Below are positions 1 to 5,170 of a stretch of DNA of 16,900 bases, in pieces. How positions within the stretch are numbered: position 1 is the stretch's first letter; every line of letters begins with the position of its first letter. The notes below the pieces were generated by a model. It was not told the origin of the DNA, ran no database searches, and worked only from the letters and a program-made list of their open reading frames with translations. The DNA is from DAOTVC01 sp034437215 (GTDB taxonomy: Bacteria; Chloroflexota; Anaerolineae; B4-G1; SLSP01): assembly GCA_034437215.1 (NCBI GenBank), contig DAOTVC010000052.1, positions 1 to 16,900 on the forward strand, read 5' to 3'. The translations under genes and the position numbers were made by a program.

Positions 1-225
1 AAAATGACTTGCGAATCTCACGCTTATAACGATGCCGGTCAGATCGGGACTTATGGTTCCAGCGCGGGGGCAAACGGGGGCAACAGTTGTCCCACGACGA
101 CGCCGCTGGCGGAAGTAGGCGGGCTTGTGCCCGCTTACTACACAACTTGGACCAAAGCTGAGTGGCATTGGAGTACTGATATGCCAGGTGAAGGCAAGGC
201 CGAGCAGACACACTACGTACAGTGA
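1..225 (+). CDS. C-terminal part of an unrecognised protein (5' partial)
   Basis: The reading frame is open from the window edge to a TGA at 223-225, so this is probably the end of a gene that starts outside the window. An ATG at 4 is the first possible internal start, but no ribosome binding site can be seen in the three bases before it. The visible 73 residues are rich in Gly, Ser, Thr, Ala, Trp and Tyr, with no membrane segment and no motif I recognise. The composition would fit an exported protein, but that is only an impression. Its stop overlaps the GTG of the next ORF (GTGA), which suggests either translational coupling or one gene broken by a frameshift near 222. Function unknown. Confidence 0.4.
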   Translation, partial: KMTCESHAYNDAGQIGTYGSSAGANGGNSCPTTTPLAEVGGLVPAYYTTWTKAEWHWSTDMPGEGKAEQTHYVQ

Positions 226-920
226 GCGTGCTCTATCAGATTCAGGAGAGGAATCCTCGAGGATTCCCCTCCTATGTCATTGAGAGGTTAGATGAGATGA
301 AAGTACAAATCGAGCCCGAGCACGAGTTTGACATTTCTACGCCCGGCGAGTCCTTCGACCCTGCGGAGAATGAGACGCAAACCTGTCGTTCTGCGACGCT
401 TTCTTTTGCGTTTGGCTTGCTGCTCTGGGTGACGGACCAAGTGCCCCAAAGTCCCCTTGATTGGCCTGAAGAAGCGCGTTACCTGCCTCCTGAAGAGACG
501 GTGCGGGTCAATGGGACGCTATTGACCAAGGAGAAACCAGAGCCGGGGGAATACGGTCAACTCTTGACCCGCGACACGGTCCGGGCCGGGGAAGCGGTGA
601 CCTACTATGCTCGCTTCTGGGCTCCTGCTTCCACAGACACAGCGGACATTCCCGTTCGCACGTTGGTCTTCTGGGACGATCACCCGACGCAGAGTGACCT
701 CCTCTCTATATCGCCAGAGACCGCGCTGGAGAGGGACTACATCCCCTACGCAGTCCAGGTTCCGAGCCACCTGGCAGCGGGCGAGCACACGCTGATGGTC
801 ATGGCGTATCCATATCCCTACTACCTCCGCTCGTGGCGAGGTGCCGGGGAATGGCGTCCGGACGTTGGCACTTATGGTATGCCGCTGATCCGCATCCCGG
901 TAACGGTTGAGGAGCCGTGA
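222..920 (+). CDS. Hypothetical protein, beta-rich, possibly extracellular
   Basis: A 232-residue ORF if started at GTG 222, which overlaps the preceding stop by four bases. A good alternative is ATG 297 (207 residues), which has a GAGAGG Shine-Dalgarno at 282-287; the GTG has none. The choice matters because a 30-bp palindrome (244-273) lies between the two starts and would be 5' leader if translation began at 297. The C-terminal two thirds, from about residue 90, has alternating hydrophobic residues and a pattern (RAGEAVTYYARFWAP, later HLAAGEHTLMVMAYPYP) like an immunoglobulin-like or CARDB-type beta sandwich. That is a resemblance only. I recognise no catalytic motif. It ends just before a strong terminator. 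Confidence 0.55.
   Translation: MSVLYQIQERNPRGFPSYVIERLDEMKVQIEPEHEFDISTPGESFDPAENETQTCRSATLSFAFGLLLWVTDQVPQSPLDWPEEARYLPPEETVRVNGTLLTKEKPEPGEYGQLLTRDTVRAGEAVTYYARFWAPASTDTADIPVRTLVFWDDHPTQSDLLSISPETALERDYIPYAVQVPSHLAAGEHTLMVMAYPYPYYLRSWRGAGEWRPDVGTYGMPLIRIPVTVEEP
244..273. repeat. 30-bp palindrome with one mismatch between two possible starts
   Basis: The core GGAATCCTCGAGGATTCC at 250-267 is a perfect 18-bp palindrome. It continues as AGGAG on the left (244-248) and CTCCT on the right (269-273), broken only by the pair 249/268. In RNA it would form a hairpin that buries the SD-like AGGAGAGGA sequence. It may be a leader hairpin, a protein binding site or a remnant of a mobile element. Confidence 0.6.
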
Positions 921-981
921 TGCTCGCCCGACTGCGGAACAGAAGCTCACCAAATGCGCATGGTTCAAAAGTCGAACTTCC

Positions 982-1016
982 CGCCACCGAGCGAAGTCTG
1001 CTCGGTGGCGTTTTTT
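982..1016 (+). terminator. Intrinsic terminator
   Basis: A perfect 11-bp GC-rich stem (CGCCACCGAGC at 982-992 with GCTCGGTGGCG at 1000-1010), a 7-nt loop, then six T residues (1011-1016). It lies 61 bases after the stop of the 222-920 ORF and insulates it from the toxin-antitoxin promoter just downstream. Confidence 0.9.
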
Positions 1017-1051
1017 GAGAGGCACCTGTCCATCTCCAGAGATGAAAACTG

Positions 1052-1077
1052 GTGTATAATAAGAGTATATCATACAC
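1052..1077 (+). promoter_or_regulatory. Promoter -10 box inside an inverted-repeat operator of vapBC
   Basis: Two 10-bp arms, GTGTATAATA (1052-1061) and TATCATACAC (1068-1077), are complementary at nine of ten positions around a 6-bp spacer. The left arm contains a perfect TATAAT (1055-1060), and no good -35 box is visible. The start codon of the antitoxin follows 19 bases after the right arm. VapB-type antitoxins and their toxin complexes normally repress their own promoters by binding such palindromes. That this one does so is inferred from position and symmetry. Confidence 0.65.
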
Positions 1078-1096
1078 ACACAGTGGGTGGATAGAG

Positions 1097-1381
1097 ATGA
1101 GCGAAAATACACGTAGAATCAATGTGATGTTTCCTGAGCGCTTGTTACAGGAGCTGGATGCCCTGGTGCCTGCCGGTAAGCGGAGTGAGGTGATCGTTGA
1201 GGCAACGGCGACTTATCTGGCGCGTCTCAAAGTGCTGGCCGCGCTCAAGGCGACCGCCGGGGCTTGGACTACGGCCGATCATCCTGAATTAGCCACGCCT
1301 GAGGATGTCAATCGCTGGCTGGAAGAACTACGCTCCTCTTGGCGGCGCGTCCCCCTCTTTGCAGAGGGATTGGATGGCTGA
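1097..1381 (+). CDS. vapB: Ribbon-helix-helix antitoxin of a VapBC-type pair
   Basis: A 94-residue protein starting MSENTRRINVMFPERLLQEL. The first 50 residues fit a ribbon-helix-helix DNA-binding fold: a short beta strand (RRINVMF), a first helix (PERLLQELDALVP), the turn G-K-R-S, and a second helix beginning SEVIVEATATYLA. The C-terminal part (about 60-94) is charged and should be the toxin-binding tail. ATG 1097 is preferred over an upstream in-frame ATG at 1052, because the latter lies inside the promoter palindrome. The gene overlaps the PIN-domain toxin by 8 bases, the usual order and coupling of such pairs. It would neutralise the toxin and repress the operon. The exact antitoxin subfamily is uncertain. 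Confidence 0.82.
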   Translation: MSENTRRINVMFPERLLQELDALVPAGKRSEVIVEATATYLARLKVLAALKATAGAWTTADHPELATPEDVNRWLEELRSSWRRVPLFAEGLDG

Positions 1382-1769
1382 GTACCTGTTAGATTCCAAT
1401 GTCCTCATTCAGCATCTGCGCGGACATGTACCGACGACGACGCTGCTGACCCGGCTCGCACTCGAGGGGCAATTGAGCATCGCAGCTATCTCGCGCACCG
1501 AAGTGCTGGCCGGGATGCGTTCCCACGAAGGCGCAAGCACCCTGCGGTTTCTCGATGCCCTGGCTGGTTACCCCCTCGACATCACTACGGCTGACTTAGC
1601 CGGGGACCTTATCCGACGTTACCGTCAGCAAGGGGTGACATTGGATGTTCCCGATGCGCTTATCGCAGCTACGGCGCTCGGTCAGGGGTTGGTGCTGCTG
1701 ACCTACAATCCCCGGCATTTCCCCATGCCCGAACTGCAGCTGTACGCACAGATGCCCTCCTTGACGTGA
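1374..1769 (+). CDS. vapC: PIN-domain ribonuclease toxin, VapC family
   Basis: A 131-residue protein, the normal length for VapC. The PIN-domain acidic residues are present: D7 in YLLDSNVLI, E43 in SRTEVLAG and D94 in VPDALIAATA. The late motif is TYNPRHF, with Asn112 where many members have Asp or Asn. VapC toxins are Mg-dependent endoribonucleases that cut tRNA or rRNA; the target here cannot be told. ATG 1374 lies within the end of the antitoxin gene, so translation is probably coupled. A longer in-frame start at 1305 would run through the antitoxin and is not needed. The pair sits in a lower-GC accessory stretch next to repeat-rich spacer DNA, consistent with horizontal mobility. Confidence 0.9.
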   Translation: MAEYLLDSNVLIQHLRGHVPTTTLLTRLALEGQLSIAAISRTEVLAGMRSHEGASTLRFLDALAGYPLDITTADLAGDLIRRYRQQGVTLDVPDALIAATALGQGLVLLTYNPRHFPMPELQLYAQMPSLT

Positions 1770-1852
1770 CCGCTTGAGGTTTGGACAGCGCTCTCCTTTT
1801 GATTGAGGAGGTTTCCCAAAAAGAAGGGCTGACTCTACTGAAGAAAGACTAG

Positions 1853-1967
1853 CTAACCGCAGAGAGCGCAAAGAACGCAAAGTTGAGATACAGATTATTA
1901 ATTCATCGAGGTGTAAACCTTAGAAATATTAAGTTGTCTTTGCGACCTCTGCGTCCTTTGCGGTTAG
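1853..1967. repeat. Inverted pair of a CCGCAGAGAGCGCAAAG-type spacer repeat
   Basis: The left arm at 1853-1882 begins CTAACCGCAGAGAGCGCAAA, and the right arm at 1938-1967 ends CGTCCTTTGCGGTTAG. They are related as reverse complements with scattered mismatches, around an AT-rich 55-bp centre. The outer 8 bases (CTAACCGC/GCGGTTAG) match perfectly. A comparable arrangement of a related sequence occurs at 16682-16795. Confidence 0.6.
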
Positions 1968-2001
1968 TCCCCCCTTCTTTCAGGAGAGCCATCTCTTGCA
2001 T

Positions 2002-2029
2002 TACGCAATACGCAGTACGCAATACGGAA
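2002..2029. repeat. Four tandem TACGCAA-type heptamers
   Basis: Consecutive 7-bp units TACGCAA, TACGCAG, TACGCAA, TACGGAA, followed by a partial TATGCA. Non-coding microsatellite-like spacer sequence with no identified role. Confidence 0.6.
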
Positions 2030-2083
2030 TATGCACGGATCTGCCGACCTTTGAATTACGCGATTCAAGATGGGGAGAGGTCT

Positions 2084-2290
2084 CTAGCCCCACGAAATCG
2101 TGAAGGTGCAGCGGATGGCGTCCTCGGGACAGAGGGCCTCGCAGAGGGCGCAGTAGGTGCAGTCCGCCGGGCGCACGATCACGGGACCGCCCGCCTGCAT
2201 CTCCACCGCTTCTCCCGGGCAGCGTCGCACACAGGCGCCGCAGCGGGTACAGCGCTCCAGGTCGATCTCGGGTAGAGCCCACTCTTCCAT
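2084..2290 (-). CDS. Small 2[4Fe-4S] ferredoxin
   Basis: A 68-residue protein with two classical cluster motifs: C14-C17-C20 with C24-Pro (CTRCGACVRRCP) and C44-C47-C50 with C54-Pro (CTYCALCEALCP). One extra cysteine is at 61. This is a cytoplasmic low-potential electron carrier of the bacterial dicluster type. The partner enzyme is not encoded in the window. ATG 2290 gives the only sensible N-terminus, with AAAGG about a dozen bases upstream. The promoter region carries a 16-bp dyad identical to the one before the cupin gene, at class II activator distance, and the adjacent gene encodes a Crp/Fnr regulator. The ferredoxin is therefore probably induced by that regulator, perhaps under anaerobic, redox or nitrosative conditions. 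Confidence 0.92.
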   Translation of the reverse strand: MEEWALPEIDLERCTRCGACVRRCPGEAVEMQAGGPVIVRPADCTYCALCEALCPEDAIRCTFTISWG

Positions 2291-2315
2291 ACGCAGCTGC
2301 CGCCTTTCTCTAACT

Positions 2316-2365
2316 CCCTCTCATCCTACCAGAAGGGAGGGATGGGGGCTACGACAAAAGTCGCA
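2316..2365 (-). promoter_or_regulatory. Predicted class II Crp/Fnr-activated promoter of the ferredoxin gene
   Basis: On the minus strand the dyad TGCGACTTTTGTCGTA (2365-2350) precedes a -10-like TAGGAT (2328-2323) by 21 bases. This puts the dyad centre at -41.5 from a start predicted at 2316. There is no good -35 box, as expected when an activator replaces it. The same 16 bases occur upstream of the cupin gene. The layout is TGCGA-N6-TCGTA, the half-site spacing of the Crp family. Confidence 0.65.
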
Positions 2366-2402
2366 CTCCGTCTTCCTTCACGTGGGGAGGAGATGAGAGG
2401 TT

Positions 2403-3068
2403 CTACCCGCAGATCTCGGCCTCGAGTCCCTCCCGGTCGAGGAGGACGATGCGCTGGCGGCGGATCTCGATGAGGTCCGCATCGGCGAGGGCCCGGAGGT
2501 TGCGCCCCACGACGTCCCGCACGGTGCCCAGACGGGCGGCGATCTCGTCCTGGGTCCACTCCCGCTCCACCTCGCCCTCCTCCGCCCGCTCCAGCAAGAA
2601 GCGGGCCAGGCGCCCGCGGACGGAGCGGAGGGAGAGATCCTCCACGAGGTCCGTCAGGTGCGCCAGCCGGGCGGCGAAGTCCTGCAGGACGACGAAGGCC
2701 AGGTCGGCGCGGGCGCGGACGAGGCGTCGAAAGTCACCGGCTTCCACCGAGTAGAGGGTGACGGGGGTGAGCGCGCGGACGCTGGCGGCATTGACGCCGC
2801 CCTCTCTGAAGGGAGGAACGGTGTTGAAGGCCTGACCGGGTCCCAGCTTGGCGAGCACCTGCTCCCGTCCGCTCGTCGCCAGGCGGTAGACGTAGACGTG
2901 ACCCGCCTCGATGAAGTAGGCCGAGGTGCAGGGCGCCCCCTCGAGGAGGATGATCTCGTCGGGCGCGTAGGCGCGGCGGACGGCGACGGCGGCCAGGCGG
3001 GCGAGCGTCGCCTCCGAGAGGGAGGCCAGGAGCGGGATCCGGCTCAGGGGGTGGTGTTGATCCTTCAT
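2403..3068 (-). CDS. Crp/Fnr-family transcriptional regulator
   Basis: A 221-residue protein of normal family length: a cyclic-nucleotide-binding-like beta barrel (about 12-120), a long dimerisation helix (about 120-145) and a winged helix-turn-helix (about 150-215). The recognition helix reads TVRDVVGRNL and aligns with the CRP recognition helix, so R184, D185 and R189 stand where CRP has R180, E181 and R185. The ligand region (residues 79-99, containing FNTVPPFREG and GVNAAS) lacks the Glu and the Arg-Ser pair that hold cAMP. There is no N-terminal cysteine cluster for an FNR-type Fe-S centre; only C47 and C220 occur. The effector is therefore unknown. It lies between the two genes bearing the predicted operator and probably controls them. 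No Shine-Dalgarno precedes ATG 3068, so a leaderless transcript is possible. Confidence 0.9.
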   Translation of the reverse strand: MKDQHHPLSRIPLLASLSEATLARLAAVAVRRAYAPDEIILLEGAPCTSAYFIEAGHVYVYRLATSGREQVLAKLGPGQAFNTVPPFREGGVNAASVRALTPVTLYSVEAGDFRRLVRARADLAFVVLQDFAARLAHLTDLVEDLSLRSVRGRLARFLLERAEEGEVEREWTQDEIAARLGTVRDVVGRNLRALADADLIEIRRQRIVLLDREGLEAEICG

Positions 3069-3070
3069 GA

Positions 3071-3105
3071 CAACGCCATTGTAGCCCCGGCCGCACAGGA
3101 AGCAA
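3071..3105 (-). promoter_or_regulatory. Possible promoter giving a near-leaderless regulator mRNA
   Basis: On the minus strand TTGCTT (3105-3100), a 16-bp spacer and TACAAT (3083-3078) would start transcription near 3071, three bases before ATG 3068. The absence of an SD fits. The -35 match is poor. Confidence 0.3.
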
Positions 3106-3107
3106 AG

Positions 3108-3135
3108 GCCGGAGAGCGCTCTTGCGTCCTCCGGC
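3108..3135 (-). terminator. GC hairpin between cupin and regulator genes
   Basis: A perfect 7-bp stem, GCCGGAG with CTCCGGC, around a 14-nt loop, 40 bases after the cupin stop. On the minus strand it is followed by CTTTGCTTCC rather than a real T-run. It is therefore at best a weak or factor-assisted terminator; the -35 candidate of the regulator lies in that tail. Confidence 0.35.
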
Positions 3136-3174
3136 TCCGTGCTTCTTGATAACTCCTCGCCGATGTCTGTGCCG

Positions 3175-3513
3175 CTACAGGAGGCGGCTCTCCTCCTTCT
3201 GGCGCGGGGTCTTCACCACGAGGAAGCGGAAGGTCGCGTCCCCCTCGTTGAGCAGCCGGTGGGGGATCTTCGCCGGGCTGGGCACCAGGACGTCAGGTCC
3301 GATCTTCGTCTGCTCCCCACCGATCTCCACGATGCCCTCACCCTCCAGCCCGTAGAAGAAGGCGTCGACAGGGGTGACGTGCAGCTTCAGCTCTTCCCCG
3401 GGCTCCAGGGTGATCATCACCACCTGCACGTGCTCGGTACTGTGCAGCGGTCGAGCGTCCACACCGTGGACGTTGTCCATCTTTGTAGCCTCTTGGGCCT
3501 TTACAACTTTCAT
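3175..3513 (-). CDS. Small single-domain cupin protein
   Basis: A 112-residue protein of the single-domain cupin type. The second cupin motif is clear (GPDVLVPSPAKIPHRLLN, residues 72-89, with the metal-ligand His85). The first motif is reduced: only one histidine is seen (LEPGEELKLHVTPVDAFF), where two and a Glu are usual. Metal binding may be altered, and no enzymatic activity can be assigned. ATG 3513 was chosen because AGGAGG sits 7 bases before it; the frame continues open upstream to 3645 but would run through the promoter. It is preceded by a TATAAT box and the same 16-bp dyad as the ferredoxin gene, so it is probably a target of the neighbouring Crp/Fnr regulator. Confidence 0.85.
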   Translation of the reverse strand: MKVVKAQEATKMDNVHGVDARPLHSTEHVQVVMITLEPGEELKLHVTPVDAFFYGLEGEGIVEIGGEQTKIGPDVLVPSPAKIPHRLLNEGDATFRFLVVKTPRQKEESRLL

Positions 3514-3549
3514 CGGTCGTCCTCCTTCGATGTCTTGATTTATCAGATA

Positions 3550-3600
3550 TGTTTCTATTATACCAGATCTGGCATTCGGGTCTCTGCGACTTTTGTCGTA
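3550..3600 (-). promoter_or_regulatory. Predicted class II Crp/Fnr-activated promoter of the cupin gene
   Basis: A perfect minus-strand TATAAT (3562-3557) predicts a start at 3550. The dyad, read on the plus strand as TGCGACTTTTGTCGTA (3585-3600), is centred at -42.5, 22 bases before the -10 box. No -35 box is present in the usual place. It is identical in all 16 bases to the ferredoxin site, in opposite orientation, which does not matter for a near-palindrome. Confidence 0.72.
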
Positions 3601-3840
3601 CGAGTTGCTGGCTCTCCAGGATTTCGCAGGGTACAACAGGGCCATTTACCACGCGTTGCCTGCCACAACGCAGGAAAGGTCTGGTACGCCCCACCGCAGC
3701 AGCCATGTGGGCTAGTTTTAGAGCTTCTCACCCCACCACCCGGCGAAACCCAAAAGACCCGAGTTGCTCTAGGCGACCGGCGGGCTATACTCGATACGGG
3801 ATGCGTAAAGAGCATCGTCTATCAAGCAGCACTTTAGAGG
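3601..3840 (+). other. Spacer with a possible plus-strand promoter
   Basis: No gene is supported here. A small dyad GCGTTG/CAACGC lies at 3653-3671. TTGCTC (3764-3769), 16 bases, then TATACT (3786-3791) could be a promoter facing the isomerase-galE pair. If so, its leader of about 300 bases runs through the MITE, which would have inserted between promoter and genes. Confidence 0.3.
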
Positions 3841-3849
3841 AATTGGTTA

Positions 3850-3969
3850 GGGTGTGTTTCACTTGAGTTAAACCGAGGCGTGAAACGTGAAACGTAAACC
3901 GTGAGGCCCTCACGTTTCACGCTTTACGTTTCAGCTACGGATAGCTCACAACTGGATTGAAACACACCC
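3850..3969. mobile_element. 120-bp MITE with 12-bp terminal inverted repeats and 9-bp target duplication
   Basis: The element begins GGGTGTGTTTCA (3850-3861) and ends with its perfect reverse complement TGAAACACACCC (3958-3969). Weaker matching extends the ends to about 20 bp. It is flanked directly by the 9-bp duplication AATTGGTTA (3841-3849 and 3970-3978). Inside, 3881-3905 and 3909-3933 form a 25-bp foldback with about four imperfect pairs around a 3-nt loop. The centre of the foldback nearly coincides with the centre of the element, so the whole unit folds as one hairpin. No transposase is encoded, so it must be mobilised in trans by an IS with these ends. I cannot name the family. Confidence 0.85.
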
Positions 3970-3978
3970 AATTGGTTA

Positions 3979-4096
3979 AGTGCAGTGAGTGGAGAGTCGA
4001 GCAGATCAAGTAGGGCTATCGAGGGATATATCCTAATCCCTGATTTCTAATCCCTAATCCCTCTCCCTGCTCTCTACTCCCTGCTCACTCTGTTTT
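3979..4096. repeat. Low-complexity spacer with TAATCCCT repeats
   Basis: TAATCCCT occurs at 4034-4041, 4048-4055 and 4055-4062, followed by pyrimidine-rich CTCCCTGCTCTCTACTCCC. A loose inverted relation exists between the AGTGAGTGGAGAG stretch near 3984 and CTCCCTGCTCACT near 4077. GGATATATCC (4024-4033) is a perfect 10-bp palindrome. No gene. Confidence 0.5.
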
Positions 4097-4108
4097 AAGG
4101 AGGATGCG

Positions 4109-5170
4109 ATGACACGAGCCGACGAAGGATTGGGCTTCCTTTTGCAGTACGAGAACGTGGCGCGGTACGAGGACGGGGAGGTCTTCATCCTCGACCGGCG
4201 CCGCTACCCGGCGGAGGTGACCTACGTCCGCTGTGAGGACTACCGTGACGTGGCGCAGGCCATCACCGACATGGTCACCCAGAGCGGCGGTCCGTGGATG
4301 GCAGCCGCCATGGGGATGGTGAGCGCCGCCCACGATGCACAGGGCCTGCCGCAGGAGGAGGCGCGAGCGCTGCTGCGCGACGCGGCCTACGCCCTCTCCC
4401 ACGCCCGCCCCACCACCTCCGAGCAGATGGTGCGGCACGTCGAGGCCATTCGCGAGGAGGCGGAGCGGGCGCTGGGGGCGGGGGAGGATCTGGAGGCGGC
4501 GACGCTGGCCTTCGTGGAGCGGAGGCGGGAGGCGCGCTACCGGCGCTCCCGGCGCATCGCCGCCTACGCCGTCGATCTGCTGCCCGACCCCTGTACGATC
4601 CTGACCCAGTGTTTCGCCGAGACCCTCATCGGCTTCGTGCTCCTGGTCGCCAAGGAGCGGGGCATCGACGTCTCCCTCATCGCGCCGGAGACCCGGCCCT
4701 ACCTCCAGGGCGCCCGCCTCACGGCGAGCGTGGCGGCGGAGATCGGCGTGCCCGTCACGCTCATCACCGACAACATGCCCGGCTTCGTCCTCTCCCAGGG
4801 GCTGGTCGACGTCTTCATCTGCGCCGCCGACGTCATCACCCTCGACGGGCACGTGGTCAACAAGATCGGGACCTACCAGATCGCCCTCGGCGCCCACGAC
4901 AACGACGTCCCCTTCTACGTCGTCGGGACCCCCTCGGCCTCCAATCCCACCCTGGAGACGGTGGAGATCGAGGAGCGGGACCCCGAGGAGGTGCTCCACG
5001 CCATGGGGCGGCGGACGGCCCGGCCCGAGGTGCGGGGCTTCTATCCCGCCTTCGACGTCACACCTCCGCGCCTGGTGGGAGCGGTGATCACGGAGAAAGG
5101 TGTCTTCTCCCCCTACGACCTCGAGCGTCACTTCAGTCCGGCGGACGACGAGAACGGGGGAGCATCATGA
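4109..5170 (+). CDS. MtnA/eIF2B-alpha-type sugar-phosphate isomerase homologue (divergent)
   Basis: A 353-residue protein of the superfamily that includes methylthioribose-1-phosphate isomerase, ribose-1,5-bisphosphate isomerase and eIF2B subunits. Visible motifs are HARPTTSEQM (98-107), the catalytic-cysteine segment ILTQCFAET (164-172, Cys168), APETRPYLQGARLT (192-205), ITDN (219-222) and AADVITLDGHVVNKIGT (239-255, with Asp241 at the catalytic Asp position). The N-terminal phosphate-binding RGAPAIG of true MtnA is replaced by QSGGPWMAAAMG around 58-69, and the Cys segment is TQCFAET rather than THCNTG. The substrate may therefore differ from methylthioribose phosphate. The start is secure: AAGGAGG lies 5 bases before ATG 4109. 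Its stop overlaps the galE start (ATGA), implying coupled translation and perhaps a role in sugar-phosphate metabolism. Confidence 0.8.
   Translation: MTRADEGLGFLLQYENVARYEDGEVFILDRRRYPAEVTYVRCEDYRDVAQAITDMVTQSGGPWMAAAMGMVSAAHDAQGLPQEEARALLRDAAYALSHARPTTSEQMVRHVEAIREEAERALGAGEDLEAATLAFVERRREARYRRSRRIAAYAVDLLPDPCTILTQCFAETLIGFVLLVAKERGIDVSLIAPETRPYLQGARLTASVAAEIGVPVTLITDNMPGFVLSQGLVDVFICAADVITLDGHVVNKIGTYQIALGAHDNDVPFYVVGTPSASNPTLETVEIEERDPEEVLHAMGRRTARPEVRGFYPAFDVTPPRLVGAVITEKGVFSPYDLERHFSPADDENGGAS

Larger units (their letters stand above)
1770..2083. other. Gene-free repeat-rich spacer
   Basis: No coding region is credible here. The stretch separates vapC from the convergent ferredoxin gene and contains the 1853-1967 inverted repeat, four TACGCAA-type heptamers (2002-2029) and the small dyad TTGAAT/ATTCAA (2051-2068). 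The dyad is followed on neither side by a T-run, so I do not call a terminator. Such layered short repeats look like Chloroflexota intergenic DNA. Confidence 0.6.

Noticed and set aside
2051..2068. TTGAAT-ATTCAA dyad as a terminator for vapC or ferredoxin
   Set aside because: AT-rich 6-bp stem without a T-run.
4085..5131. Long antisense frame across the isomerase gene
   Set aside because: Low-complexity composition, no motif, and the plus strand has a recognisable family with a perfect ribosome site.
4294..5166. Upstream extension of the galE frame through the isomerase gene
   Set aside because: The extension is Arg/Gly/Ala-rich out-of-frame sequence; GalE homology begins exactly at ATG 5167.
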